Below, piece by piece: positions 24,698 through 33,602 of a stretch of DNA of 61,596 nt. Source of the stretch: Chloroflexota bacterium. GTDB lineage: Bacteria > Chloroflexota > Anaerolineae > CG2-30-64-16. The position numbers and the translations under genes were made by a program. Location: the NCBI GenBank assembly GCA_026389845.1, contig JAPLHB010000215.1:1-61596 (forward strand), given 5' to 3'. Position 1 is the first letter of the stretch. Every line of letters begins with the position of its first letter. The notes beneath the pieces are model-generated. The model searched no databases, was not told the origin of the DNA, and was given only the letters and a program-made list of their open reading frames with translations.

Positions 24698-25147
24698 ATG
24701 CAACAGGCGAAAGCATCTGATGCCGGTCTCGAAGTCGTCGAATTCGTCGTGATCACCGGCCTCATCATGGTGGTGGGACTCATCATCTGGCAGTTCATGG
24801 TCTTCGGCCACACCCAGATGATCACAGCCAACGCGGCGCGTGAGGGCGCGCGCGCCGCGTCGGTGTGCGAGGACATCGGCGACGCGGTGCGCCGGACGCG
24901 CGAGGGCTACAACGCTGAATGGGACTACTACCCGATCCCGATTCCCTGTCTCTGGGGTGGCCAGCCGGTGACGATCCGCGTGCGCATGGACCTGCCCACG
25001 GTGCTGCCCCAAAGCGGCGAAATCTGGCGGCGGTGGGGTCTGCCGCGCATCCAGACGCGCTCGGTGGGCTGGTCTACCTGCGAAGACGTGGATGCCATCA
25101 AGTTCAACAACGGGTCGTGGATCCCGTTCATCTTCACCTGCTTTTGA
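24698..25147 (+). CDS. TadE-like pseudopilin, second copy
   Basis: 149 residues with SDAG|LEVVEFVVIT (Glu at +5, Phe at +6), a hydrophobic segment and ITANAAREGARAASV, parallel to the first TadE copy (shared GLIIWQFM). Cys residues in the C-terminal half resemble the first copy. Follows the large secreted protein by 16 bases. Confidence 0.85.
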   Translation: MQQAKASDAGLEVVEFVVITGLIMVVGLIIWQFMVFGHTQMITANAAREGARAASVCEDIGDAVRRTREGYNAEWDYYPIPIPCLWGGQPVTIRVRMDLPTVLPQSGEIWRRWGLPRIQTRSVGWSTCEDVDAIKFNNGSWIPFIFTCF

Positions 25148-25165
25148 GTGCGAAAGGAAGGCTCC

Positions 25166-25879
25166 ATGCGAAGGCGAATCGGCGCACTGCTCAACCGCGA
25201 GGATGGCGCCAGCATGATCGTCGTGATGATCGTGGCGGTCGGCCTGTTCATGATGGTTCCTGTCTTTTTGGACTACGCCAGCCTTCACTATACGCGGCGG
25301 GTGACGCAAACGGGCGCCGATGCGGCCGCGTTGGCCGCGGCCATCGAATACGCCGACCACTTCTCGATTGACTGGCCCTATGGAGACGACTGGCGCGGAG
25401 TGGTGGCTGGTCAGCTCTGCTGCTTCGGTCAGTTGTGCAACTGGAACTGGACGTGGAGTAAGATGTGCAGTGTCGGCACCTACGTGGGTTCTTACGTGCT
25501 GGTAGATGGCAACCACGATAGCATCGGCGATGGCGCGGCCGACGACTATGCGGAGCGCAACGGTACGGAGGTGATTGATTACTCCGCCAGCACGTTTTCC
25601 TGGTATGAAGCTCCGCGGGTGCATACTGTCGAATGGGTGCCAGTCCCGCCGGTCAGCGTTGACGTCGAAGTCCAGCGCCGCGCGCCGATGATCTATGGCA
25701 GTCTCTACGGCCGCAACGACTTTTACGTCCCGGCACGCGCCCGCGCCGAGGCCTACATGGATCGTTACACCCAGGGCAGCGATCTCTGTTTCATTTGGTG
25801 TTGTATAGGCTACTGGTGTATCTGGCCGAGCGTTGTACCAAGTTATGATTTCAAATGGAAAGTTCGTCTGGTTGAATAG
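25166..25879 (+). CDS. TadG-like Flp pilus-assembly protein
   Basis: 237 residues from the ATG at 25166, with GGAAG 5 bases upstream. The N-terminus MRRRIGALLNREDGASMIVV plus TM helix and the motif DYASLHYTRRVTQTGADAAALAAA matches the Tad-like domain of TadG (PF13400 type). The C-terminal half is Cys/Trp-rich (CCFGQLCNWNWTW; CFIWCCIGYWC) and otherwise unrecognised. TadG is shorter here than the 400-500 residues common in proteobacteria. Confidence 0.8.
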   Translation: MRRRIGALLNREDGASMIVVMIVAVGLFMMVPVFLDYASLHYTRRVTQTGADAAALAAAIEYADHFSIDWPYGDDWRGVVAGQLCCFGQLCNWNWTWSKMCSVGTYVGSYVLVDGNHDSIGDGAADDYAERNGTEVIDYSASTFSWYEAPRVHTVEWVPVPPVSVDVEVQRRAPMIYGSLYGRNDFYVPARARAEAYMDRYTQGSDLCFIWCCIGYWCIWPSVVPSYDFKWKVRLVE

Positions 25880-25890
25880 CAGCAGAGGCT

Positions 25891-26109
25891 ATGATGAATC
25901 GGGTTTCTGAGATCCTATGGCTCCGCATTATCCATCTGCGCGCGGCATTCTCCCGCGAGAACGGCGTCACCGTGGTCGAGTACATCGCCCTGGCCGCGGT
26001 GGTGTTGACCATGCTGGGCATCATCGTCTTAACCGTTCAGAATAGCACCGGCTTGATCGGCGATTCGATTGCGAACAGTTTCGATCGGCAGATTGATGTC
26101 TGGCACTGA
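25891..26109 (+). CDS. Flp-like pilin, second copy
   Basis: 72 residues. Prepilin site ENG|VTVVEYIALAA with the classical Glu+5/Tyr+6 pair and a hydrophobic helix. Two in-frame ATGs start the gene and the second is better spaced from GAGG. It lies 11 bases after tadG. Either an alternative major pilin or a minor one. Confidence 0.85.
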   Translation: MMNRVSEILWLRIIHLRAAFSRENGVTVVEYIALAAVVLTMLGIIVLTVQNSTGLIGDSIANSFDRQIDVWH

Positions 26110-26124
26110 GAGTTCTTCGGGAAG

Positions 26125-27321
26125 ATGAATCGCATCTACAAGTCCCTACCGTGGCACGATGAAGCCGGCGTCCAAAACATCGAATGGCTGACGCTGGTCG
26201 CGATCTTCTGCATTACACTCCTGGTCGCCGGCAGTACGATCCAGATCGGCGGCCGGTCAATCGGCGGCCGGATGGTGGGGCAGATTTCGTGCTGGGTCAC
26301 AGGTTGGGACGGCAGCCAGGCCTGCAGCCAGCCGGCGCAATCGGCGGCGAGCCAGCCGACCGGCAGCGTTCCCCAGGAGCCGGCTGCCGTCACGGGGCAG
26401 CGCCAATCGCTGTTTTCCTACGTGGTCGGCCGGGGGCGGGTGGTCTTGCGGTCGTTCGGCATCACGGTGGGGGACTCATCCTCATACGTGGACCTGGACG
26501 CGTCGTCCGAGTTGCTGGGCGCCTACTCGAATCGCTACGACAACCCGCTCGTCCAGGACTCGGCCTTGATGATGGGTTGGCGCTACAACGTGTATACGGG
26601 CGACTGGGAGCAGATCGCACCTCAAGCGGGGACCCAACACGGCGTTGATCCTCTCGAACAGATGATGCTGAGAGCTGAGTTGTGTGCGCTCGGTTCATCG
26701 GCGGTCACGGCGCAGGACTGTAAGTATCTCTACACCGGGGTCTTCGATCCCTCCTTCTACGCGCGAGGTGGGCCTGCTATGACGTCACGCCGATCTGGCT
26801 TTGCAACGAACCTGCTGGCGATCCTGGCGGTCGCCTTCGCTCTGTTCGCCATCCTTGTCTCCCGGCGCTCCAGTCAGGAGGCGCCGCGCGCGGTGGACTG
26901 GCAAATCCTCAACCCAGGCCGGACAACGCAGACCGATCTGGAAACGCTGCTGGGCAAGCCGGCCGAGATCGAGCTGAAGGATGGCCTCGAATGGTTGCGC
27001 TATCCGTCCGGCAATCCGCTGCTGCCAAACCTCTTTGCGATCCAGAACCGCGTCCTGGTTATGGCCGACATCGGCCTGGATGCGCACGGGGCGACAGCCA
27101 ACGAGTTGGGGCGACGTTACGGCGCGCCGGAGAAGGTCGCCTACAGTCGGTTCGCACGCGGGGCGCGCGCCTTTATCTGGGCCAGACAAGGCGTCACCCT
27201 CATCGCCGATTGGGAAAGCGGCCGGCCCTACCGGATTCGCCGCTACGAGCCGATGCCGCTGGATCAGTTCATGCGCCAGTGGGGGACGAACCTGCCGGAC
27301 GAAGACCCCTACCAGAAGTAG
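26125..27321 (+). CDS. Flp-pilin-like N-terminus fused to a membrane-anchored C-terminal domain
   Basis: 398 residues in one frame. Residues 1-60 are a pilin-like module (EAG|VQNIEWLTLVA) resembling the first Flp copy, also in GGRSIGGRMVGQI. Residues 60-215 are soluble and unrecognised. Residue 219 (ATG at 26779, preceded by GAGGTGGG) begins MTSRRSGF and a TM helix (224-246), then an unrecognised domain of about 150 residues. The internal start could yield a separate membrane protein, so this may be two genes fused without a stop or one large minor pilin. Confidence 0.7.
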   Translation: MNRIYKSLPWHDEAGVQNIEWLTLVAIFCITLLVAGSTIQIGGRSIGGRMVGQISCWVTGWDGSQACSQPAQSAASQPTGSVPQEPAAVTGQRQSLFSYVVGRGRVVLRSFGITVGDSSSYVDLDASSELLGAYSNRYDNPLVQDSALMMGWRYNVYTGDWEQIAPQAGTQHGVDPLEQMMLRAELCALGSSAVTAQDCKYLYTGVFDPSFYARGGPAMTSRRSGFATNLLAILAVAFALFAILVSRRSSQEAPRAVDWQILNPGRTTQTDLETLLGKPAEIELKDGLEWLRYPSGNPLLPNLFAIQNRVLVMADIGLDAHGATANELGRRYGAPEKVAYSRFARGARAFIWARQGVTLIADWESGRPYRIRRYEPMPLDQFMRQWGTNLPDEDPYQK

Positions 27322-27345
27322 GCTGTAGGGCAAACCGGCTTGTAG

Positions 27346-27364
27346 GGCAAATTGCCAATTTGCC
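27346..27364. repeat. Palindrome between convergent genes
   Basis: GGCAAATTG and its complement CAATTTGCC flank one base. It lies between the stops of two convergent genes, next to a short direct repeat of TGTAGGGCAAA. It may serve both strands as a terminator-like hairpin or belong to a dispersed repeat family. Confidence 0.6.
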
Positions 27365-27367
27365 TTA

Positions 27368-28150
27368 CTACGATTGCCAACGGGTGAGCACGGTGTCGCG
27401 CTGGAAGGCCCGCAGGAGGATCCCGAACAACACACAGTCCAGGATCAACAGGCCGACGGCGCCCAGGAAGAAGGCGGTCAAATCGTAGACGATGCGGCTG
27501 GCTAACTGCATTACCGTCAGACCGACGACGGGGAGCACGATGATGCCGCCGATCTGGCCGGCCGCGCGAATGTCGTTGACCCGGCTGGAGATGATCAGGC
27601 CCAGGCTGACGGTCAGTTGGGCCAGGAGCGGCGGCAGCAGCGCGATGGCAATCAAAGTCATCGGCCGCATGATGGCCACGAAAACGGCCGGCGTGGTCAG
27701 CCGGGTGAGGCAGACCGCGAAGAAGCCAAAGGCCAGCCACGTCGCCGCGACGGTCGGCCCGACGATCGAGAGACTCTTGCCGAGCATCAGCTCGCCGACC
27801 GTGACCGGGGTCGCCAGCAGCGGCTCCAGGGTGTTGTGTTCCTTCTCGTTGAGAATACCGTAGATTGCCATGCCGAGCGGCAGGAAGATCGGTACCATCA
27901 GGAACATGAAGAGCGACTGGTGCAGCAGGTAGACCCGGATTTCTTCGGCCGAGGTGAGAAGCACGTTGCCGAAGTGGACGGCTTGGCCACTGGCCAGGCT
28001 GGTGTTGACCGCATCTTCCCGCATCAGCAGCAGGGCCAGGATGAGCGGCAAGCTCACGAAGATGCCGGGGATCAGGGCGATGTTGAAGACGACCAGGCGA
28101 CTGCGGAGCATCTCTTTCCATTCCTTGTAAACGATCGTCAGTGTGTTCAT
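27368..28150 (-). CDS. ABC-2 type transporter permease
   Basis: 260 residues with about six TM helices (around 20-42, 80-105, 125-150, 160-185, 195-215, 225-250) and the cytoplasmic motif EKEHNTLEPLLATPV typical of ABC-2 permeases (NatB/YhaP-like). Its ATG overlaps the stop of the ATPase gene (ATGA), so the pair is translationally coupled. Substrate unknown. Placed on the opposite strand inside the tad locus. Confidence 0.88.
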   Translation of the reverse strand: MNTLTIVYKEWKEMLRSRLVVFNIALIPGIFVSLPLILALLLMREDAVNTSLASGQAVHFGNVLLTSAEEIRVYLLHQSLFMFLMVPIFLPLGMAIYGILNEKEHNTLEPLLATPVTVGELMLGKSLSIVGPTVAATWLAFGFFAVCLTRLTTPAVFVAIMRPMTLIAIALLPPLLAQLTVSLGLIISSRVNDIRAAGQIGGIIVLPVVGLTVMQLASRIVYDLTAFFLGAVGLLILDCVLFGILLRAFQRDTVLTRWQS

Positions 28151-29082
28151 GGAACGGCTCCTTGGCCCTGGACGAGCCGGAGATAAGCCTCTTCGAGGGT
28201 GTGTGCGGAACGCGTGACGTAAGTAAGTTGGCCGCCGCCTGCGATAACGTGCTCGATGAGCCGGTAATTCTGTTGCGCCGGGCTGTCCAGCGTCACTGTG
28301 ATCCGGTCATCTTCCAGGCTTACGTGGTGGACGAAGTCAAGGCGAGCGATGTTTTCGACCAGGGATGCGTCGGCATTGCGTAGATGGAGGATCGTCTGCG
28401 GCCCGAACAGGCGATCCCGCAGGCGTTCGGGCGTGTCGAGTGCCAGGAGCCGCGTGCGCAGGATGCCGACCCGGTCGCAGAGGCGCTCGGCTTCGTCAAG
28501 GTTGTGAGTGCACAACAGGATGGTGCGCCCCTGGCGGCGTAGCTCGAGCAGGTATTCCCGTATCGTGCGCGCCGCTTGCGGGTCGAGGGCCGCGGTCGGC
28601 TCGTCCAGAAGCAACACCTGGGGGTCGTGCAGCAGCGCCCGCGCGATGGCGACCTTCTGGCGCATCCCGCGCGAGAAGCGATCTACGAACTCGTCGCGAC
28701 GATCCCAAAGGCCCACCAGTCGCAGGTGGAATTCGATCTGCTCAGCGGCCTTGGCGACCTTGTGAAGCCGGGCGTGTACGTTCAGGTTTTCGTAGGCCGT
28801 GAGCTTGCCATAGAGACCGGGTGCTTCGGGCAGGATGCCCACTTGATGCCTGATCTGTGCGTCGTGTACGCCGATTTGACAGCCGTTGACCCACGCGTGG
28901 CCCGCGGTCGGCCGTAGCAGGCAGGCCAACATGCGGAGGGTGGTGGTCTTCCCGGCGCCGTTCGGACCGAGCAAGCCGAAGATTTCGCCCTGCGACACCT
29001 GGAAGGTCAGATCTACTACCGCCTGGACCCGGCGGAAAGTCCGTGAGAGACTTTCAACTTGGATAACAAGGGTCTGTGACAT
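28147..29082 (-). CDS. ABC transporter ATP-binding protein
   Basis: 311 residues from the ATG at 29082 (MSQTLVIQVESLSRTF); the frame is open upstream but those residues do not resemble the family. Walker A LGPNGAGKTTTL (about 36-47), signature FSRGMRQKVA in place of LSGGQ, Walker B LLLDEP and the H-loop THNLDEAE. The C-terminal 80 residues are the usual regulatory extension of exporter ATPases. Forms an exporter with the permease downstream. Confidence 0.9.
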   Translation of the reverse strand: MSQTLVIQVESLSRTFRRVQAVVDLTFQVSQGEIFGLLGPNGAGKTTTLRMLACLLRPTAGHAWVNGCQIGVHDAQIRHQVGILPEAPGLYGKLTAYENLNVHARLHKVAKAAEQIEFHLRLVGLWDRRDEFVDRFSRGMRQKVAIARALLHDPQVLLLDEPTAALDPQAARTIREYLLELRRQGRTILLCTHNLDEAERLCDRVGILRTRLLALDTPERLRDRLFGPQTILHLRNADASLVENIARLDFVHHVSLEDDRITVTLDSPAQQNYRLIEHVIAGGGQLTYVTRSAHTLEEAYLRLVQGQGAVP

Positions 29083-29109
29083 GATTTTCACTCGAGAGGT
29101 CGGCGATCC

Positions 29110-30054
29110 ATGAGAAGCTCTACACTTGCAGGACTGCTTTTGATAGTTATGTTTATGGGATTGGCGCTCATTATTGTGATGTTTGGAGTTGTCCCAGCGT
29201 TTAACAATTTGATGGAAGAGCCGGCGCCGCAGCCGGTAGCAGCGACGATGATGCCCAGGCCGACCGAAGCGGATGCCGCTCCTCAGGCTACTTCCTCCCA
29301 GTATCTGTCGCGATTCGGCACGGCAACCCCATCGCCAGAAATATCTGGTACAGAGACGCCCACGCCGGATCCGACTACGGCGGCCAAAGCCAAGACCCTC
29401 GTCAGAGAAATGCTGCAAAGGGATGCCACAGGCGTCAGCTACCGCTTCACCACATGGGGCACGTACAGCATGGCAGTGGCATCCAGCAAAGTCAACCCGA
29501 TCTCCTTCCGCATAGATGGTGAGGCGGATCATGGCAATTCTCGTCAGATCATGACGACCAACGACCAGGCCGGTGACACGCAGTTTTCACAACTAGAGAC
29601 ACGCGTCGTAGATGGCGTTTCGTACACCTACGCCAACCGGCAGTGGCAGAAGGGGACAGGCGCTCAGGCCAGCATGCAACAGCGGTTTTTCCAAAACCCG
29701 GTGGATTTCCTGGATTCATCCGTGCGTCTCACTTACGTCGGCGCCGAGCAGTTGCCTGATGTACCGGTGTCGGCTTATAAATATCATTTCGAAATAGCAT
29801 CAGGCCAATTATCCATCGCGAATCTCCCACCAGACACGTCGTCGGAGGCGATTCCCAAAATGGAGACCCAGCAAGACGGCTATCTCTGGGTCGGTACCGA
29901 CGAACGACGTTATCGGATTGAATATCGTATGCGGCTGTACACTCCGCAGAGCGGCCTGATGCTCGGTTGGGATCTGACGACTCGCTACTTCGATTACGAC
30001 GACCCGACCATCCACATCGAAGCGCCTCAAGGAGCGATTCCGAGTGGACAATAG
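29110..30054 (+). CDS. Membrane-anchored LppX/LolA-fold-like protein
   Basis: 314 residues. An N-terminal TM or uncleaved signal (about 7-28) has no lipobox Cys. A Thr/Pro stalk leads to a beta domain (about 95-310) with VDGVSYTYANRQWQK, GTDERRYRIEYRM and a final FDYDDPTIHIEAP, which resemble the LppX/LprG-LolA fold that binds lipids. It could be an envelope lipid-binding protein. The next gene starts inside its last codons. Resemblance was judged by eye. Confidence 0.65.
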   Translation: MRSSTLAGLLLIVMFMGLALIIVMFGVVPAFNNLMEEPAPQPVAATMMPRPTEADAAPQATSSQYLSRFGTATPSPEISGTETPTPDPTTAAKAKTLVREMLQRDATGVSYRFTTWGTYSMAVASSKVNPISFRIDGEADHGNSRQIMTTNDQAGDTQFSQLETRVVDGVSYTYANRQWQKGTGAQASMQQRFFQNPVDFLDSSVRLTYVGAEQLPDVPVSAYKYHFEIASGQLSIANLPPDTSSEAIPKMETQQDGYLWVGTDERRYRIEYRMRLYTPQSGLMLGWDLTTRYFDYDDPTIHIEAPQGAIPSGQ

Positions 30055-30619
30055 CTCTGCTCCGATCCCACCCGCACTCCCCCCGACCACGTTGCCCGGG
30101 GCTGGCCGACCGTTGGTCAGAGTGGCCTTTATGCTCGGCTTGATCGCCGGGGGCTACCTGCTCGCTCGCCTCTTGCCGCGGCAGGCGCTGTATCTGATTT
30201 ACGTCGCCGCGCTGGTCGTGGTGGCCTACTACGACATTCGGGAGCGTCGCGTGCCGAATGTGGTCTCCTACCCGGCCATCCTGTTTGCATTGGGTGCCAT
30301 GTGGGCTGCGCCGGACGGCTGGCGCTCGGCGCTCCTGGGCGCAATCGTCGCCGCGGCGGTGATGCTCGTGCCGGTGATCGTCTACGGCGCACAACGGGCC
30401 GGCATCGGAGATGTGAAGCTGGCGATCTTCATCGGCCTGATCCTGGGCTTCACCCCCGCCCTGTTCTGGGCCGCCCTGATCGCCTTTGCCGGCGCCGCCA
30501 TCGTGGGTCTGGTGGGGGTCGTCCTCGGCAAGTTGACCTTCAAGAGTGCCCTGGCCTTCGGCCCGTTCATGGCGCTGGGAGCCTGTTTGGCGTTGCTGAA
30601 CATCACGCTCGTATCATAA
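30044..30619 (+). CDS. Prepilin peptidase, A24 family (TadV/CpaA-like)
   Basis: 191 residues from a GTG with AAGGAG upstream, overlapping the preceding gene by 11 bases. Six hydrophobic segments and both catalytic Asp motifs of A24 aspartic peptidases: YYDIRERRVPN (about 63-73) and GIGDVKL (about 122-128). It lacks the N-terminal methylase domain of PilD, as usual in Tad systems. Likely cleaves the Flp and TadE prepilins encoded upstream. Confidence 0.92.
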   Translation: MDNSSAPIPPALPPTTLPGAGRPLVRVAFMLGLIAGGYLLARLLPRQALYLIYVAALVVVAYYDIRERRVPNVVSYPAILFALGAMWAAPDGWRSALLGAIVAAAVMLVPVIVYGAQRAGIGDVKLAIFIGLILGFTPALFWAALIAFAGAAIVGLVGVVLGKLTFKSALAFGPFMALGACLALLNITLVS

Positions 30620-30661
30620 GCAAAGGGGCCGTGCTTGTCAAACAGTCAATCGAGGTGAAAC

Positions 30662-31570
30662 GTGGTTACGGACAAGCCAGTACGCATCGTTACCGACGGC
30701 AGCGTCGCTGTGCGGCCGGGGTCCATCGCGCGCTTCAATATCACGGTCGTTCCTTGTGGCGTCACGGTGGGCGGTAAGACGCTCGTCAGCAACGCCGACT
30801 TGCCGATCGCCCAGTTGGCGGGGCAGATCAAGCGGCCGGCTGGAGCAAAAATTCGCCCGCCGGCCTATGGTGATTTCTTGCAGGCGTACCGGCAATTGCG
30901 GCAGGCGGCCATCATCTCGATCCACGGGGCGCCGGAGTTGGGCGAGTTCGTCAAACCGGCCAGACTGGCCCGCAACCTGCTGCCCCAACGCGACCAGGTC
31001 ACCCTGTTCGAGGCGCCAACAATCGGGCTGGGGCTGGCCTTCCTGGTGGAGATCGCAGCGCAGGCGGCCGAGCGCGGTGACAGCCGCCGGGCTGTCCGCC
31101 TGATGTTGGAGCGCATCCGTGACGAGGGGCTAAGAACGGTCATCCTGGCCCAGGGCGCGGGGGAATTGTTGGAGCGCGCCGGTGTCACCGACCGGCGCTA
31201 TCGCTTCAAGGCGTTGCTCCCCGGCGTCGAGGCGCTCTTCGCAGTGGATCCCGCTTCGGCGCGGCTGAAACTCCTGGCGCAGGAGCGCAATCTGGGCACG
31301 AGCCTGCTCCGGCGGAACGACATGTTCGGAGATCTGGCCCATCCGTGCGACGCGATGATCGTCCACGTGGGTTATGAGGCATTGGCGCAGGCCCTCGCCA
31401 ACCGACTGCCCGATGTGCTTGGCGGCAAGCAGATCAAAGTCTACGCCGGCGGCCTGGACATGACCCCTTACGTGCGCGGAAACTATCTCGCCATCATTGT
31501 CCATCCCGTGCTCCAGGTTCTCGAACAGATCGAGCGCTTCGCGGTCCGCATGGATCGCATCTTCAAGTAG
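30662..31570 (+). CDS. DegV-like (fatty-acid-binding) protein
   Basis: 302 residues from a GTG preceded by GAGGTG. RIVTDGSV (8-15), VVPCGV and the KPA-x-P...FLQAYRQL pattern correspond to DegV N-terminal motifs (IVTDST, KTSQPSPGDF). The C-terminal part includes VHVGYEALAQAL and ends VHPVL...IERF. DegV proteins bind a fatty acid for FakA-dependent phosphorylation. The sequence is divergent and no FakA is visible here. Located between the prepilin peptidase and cpaB. Confidence 0.7.
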   Translation: MVTDKPVRIVTDGSVAVRPGSIARFNITVVPCGVTVGGKTLVSNADLPIAQLAGQIKRPAGAKIRPPAYGDFLQAYRQLRQAAIISIHGAPELGEFVKPARLARNLLPQRDQVTLFEAPTIGLGLAFLVEIAAQAAERGDSRRAVRLMLERIRDEGLRTVILAQGAGELLERAGVTDRRYRFKALLPGVEALFAVDPASARLKLLAQERNLGTSLLRRNDMFGDLAHPCDAMIVHVGYEALAQALANRLPDVLGGKQIKVYAGGLDMTPYVRGNYLAIIVHPVLQVLEQIERFAVRMDRIFK

Positions 31571-31585
31571 TAAGGAGGCATGATC

Positions 31586-32377
31586 ATGGAAACCAGTCGC
31601 CGACGGGGAATCTCATTCCTGGTGATTGCCGGGGTGCTCGCCTTGTTGACCGGCTTGATCGTGGTGGCCTATCTCAACGATATCGAGAAGCAGGTCAAGG
31701 AGCGCGTGAACGTCGTTGTCGTCAAGCGAGCGATTCCGGCGCGCACGTTGCTGCGGGCGGATCTGCTGGAACTGAAGCCCATTCCCAAGTCGCTGCTGAG
31801 CAGCAACTACATTTTGGACCCCGCTGACGTGCTGCGGGATACTGTGGCCCTGGTAGATCTTCAGCCGGGCGACATTCTCCAGCGCAGCTTCCTGGACCGC
31901 AACGCCGGGCTGAAGCCGGGGATGCGCGCGGTCAGCGTGGGCGTCAACCGCATCTCGGGCGTGGGCGGTACGGTCCGAGCGGGCAACCGCGTGGACGTCA
32001 TCGTGTCTTACCAGGAGGCCGGCTTTGGCACCCAGGCGCAGAAGACGGAACTGCTGTTCCAGGATGTCGAAGTGCTCGGGGTGAGCGTGCTGTCGCCTAA
32101 AAGCTCGCAGAGCAGTTCGACGACGGCCGTCGCGCCGACTGGATCCAGCAGCACAGCGCAGCAACAACTGCCCGTCGAGGATATCCCTCCCGCGCGTTTC
32201 TCCGCCACGGGTGATCTGATGAGCGACTCAACGGTGACGCTGGCCCTCACGGCCGACCAGGCGCTCAAACTAACCTGGATGGGGAATTTTGGCAAGGAGA
32301 TCCGCCTGATGATCCGCCGCCTTGACGAGAAGGAAGTGCCGCCATCAGCCCCGGTTACCATCGGCAGCTTCCAATAG
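31586..32377 (+). CDS. cpaB: CpaB/RcpC-like Flp pilus assembly protein
   Basis: 263 residues from the second ATG, 8 bases after AAGGAGG (the first ATG at 31580 is too close). TM helix about 11-31, then a SAF-like domain (VVVKRAIPARTLLRADLLELKPIPKS) and the RcpC/CpaB region GMRAVSVGVNRISGVGGTVRAGNRVDVIV. In diderms this protein works with the secretin. Here no secretin is seen. Confidence 0.88.
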   Translation: METSRRRGISFLVIAGVLALLTGLIVVAYLNDIEKQVKERVNVVVVKRAIPARTLLRADLLELKPIPKSLLSSNYILDPADVLRDTVALVDLQPGDILQRSFLDRNAGLKPGMRAVSVGVNRISGVGGTVRAGNRVDVIVSYQEAGFGTQAQKTELLFQDVEVLGVSVLSPKSSQSSSTTAVAPTGSSSTAQQQLPVEDIPPARFSATGDLMSDSTVTLALTADQALKLTWMGNFGKEIRLMIRRLDEKEVPPSAPVTIGSFQ

Positions 32378-32386
32378 GAGGAGATC

Positions 32387-33601
32387 ATGCCCGCTTCCAC
32401 AGCTTCTCGCGATGAGACGATCCGGCTGGTGATTGCTTCGGACTCTCGTGAGCGTGCCCAAGAGCTGACTGTACTGCTCGGCCAGACGTTTGTGCCGATC
32501 GAGGTGATTGCCCAGGCGCAAACGCGGCAGACGATGCAGATGGGGCGCGACTTCCAGCCGCACGTGATCCTGTTCGTGGACGATAAGGCGGACGTGCCGG
32601 TCACCGAAGTCTGCCGGAGCGTCTATCAATCGCTCCCCGGCACCGCGGTGATCGTACTGACGCCGCCCGCCCAACAAGAAAACGTACAGTATCTGCGCCA
32701 GGCGATGCTGGCTGGTGCGCGCGACGTTTTGTCGTTGCCACCGCTGCTCGACCACTTGATTACCAGTATCCAGCAAGCGGTGCTCCAGGAAAGAGGCCGC
32801 CGGCAGCCGCGCCGGGCGCGAAAAGAGGGCGCCGGCGACATGGGCAAGGTGATCGTCGTGACCGGCGCCAAGGGGGGCAGCGGCGCCAGCGTCATCGCTG
32901 CCAACCTGGGGACCATGCTGGCCCAGGCCCACGCCGATCAAACGGTCGTGCTCTTCGACCTGGATTTCCACTATGGCGACCAGCGCGTGCTCCTGGACAT
33001 GGAGCCGACCGCGTCGGTGCTCGACCTGCTGCCGGTCATAGACGAGTTGACGCCCGATGCCGTCGGCAGCGCCATGATCACGCACAAGTCGGGTTTGCGC
33101 GCTCTGCTGGCGCCGCCGGAGTTGCATCAGGCCGATATGGTAGAGCCGGACATGGTACGCAAGATGCTCGTCGCTATGCGGGCTTACTACAACTGGGTCG
33201 TGGTAGACGCGCCGGGCGATCTGAGCGACTACGAGCTTTCGGCGCTCGACTTTGCGGACAAGGTTCTGATCGTATGCACACCCGATGTGCTCTCGATCCG
33301 GCGCACGCGCAGCATGTTGGAGGTCTGCCAGGGTCTCGGCCTGGCGCCCGCCCAGATCAACCTGGTGCTCAACCGCATCCGCAAGAAGGACGAGATCAAG
33401 CCCACTGAGTTTCACACCCTCTTCAACGACTATGTGGTGGCCGCTGAAATCCCGGACGATCCGGGGTTTGTCCAGCCGCGAGTGGATCGCGGCCTACCCC
33501 TGGCTCAAGACGGCGACAAAATGCCGGTCGTCAAGGCGCTGCAGCAAATCGTCAGCCAGTTGACGCCGGCCCCGCAACCCACAGCAGAACATGGAGCCTG
33601 A
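32387..33601 (+). CDS. CpaE/TadZ-like ParA-family ATPase with receiver-like N-terminus
   Basis: 404 residues. An N-terminal receiver-like domain (about 10-130) precedes a MinD/ParA ATPase whose P-loop reads GAKGGSGAS (about 160), so the Lys-Thr of the usual GKT is missing, a known trend in TadZ/CpaE. Motifs DLDFHYGDQR and VVVDAPGD follow. These proteins localise the pilus machine at a cell site. AGGAGGAG precedes the ATG. Confidence 0.9.
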   Translation: MPASTASRDETIRLVIASDSRERAQELTVLLGQTFVPIEVIAQAQTRQTMQMGRDFQPHVILFVDDKADVPVTEVCRSVYQSLPGTAVIVLTPPAQQENVQYLRQAMLAGARDVLSLPPLLDHLITSIQQAVLQERGRRQPRRARKEGAGDMGKVIVVTGAKGGSGASVIAANLGTMLAQAHADQTVVLFDLDFHYGDQRVLLDMEPTASVLDLLPVIDELTPDAVGSAMITHKSGLRALLAPPELHQADMVEPDMVRKMLVAMRAYYNWVVVDAPGDLSDYELSALDFADKVLIVCTPDVLSIRRTRSMLEVCQGLGLAPAQINLVLNRIRKKDEIKPTEFHTLFNDYVVAAEIPDDPGFVQPRVDRGLPLAQDGDKMPVVKALQQIVSQLTPAPQPTAEHGA

Positions 33602-33602
33602 T

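Noticed and set aside
29083..29532. N-terminal extension of the ABC ATPase frame
   Set aside because: The family starts at MSQTLVIQVES; the extension is antisense to the LppX-like gene and has no domain.
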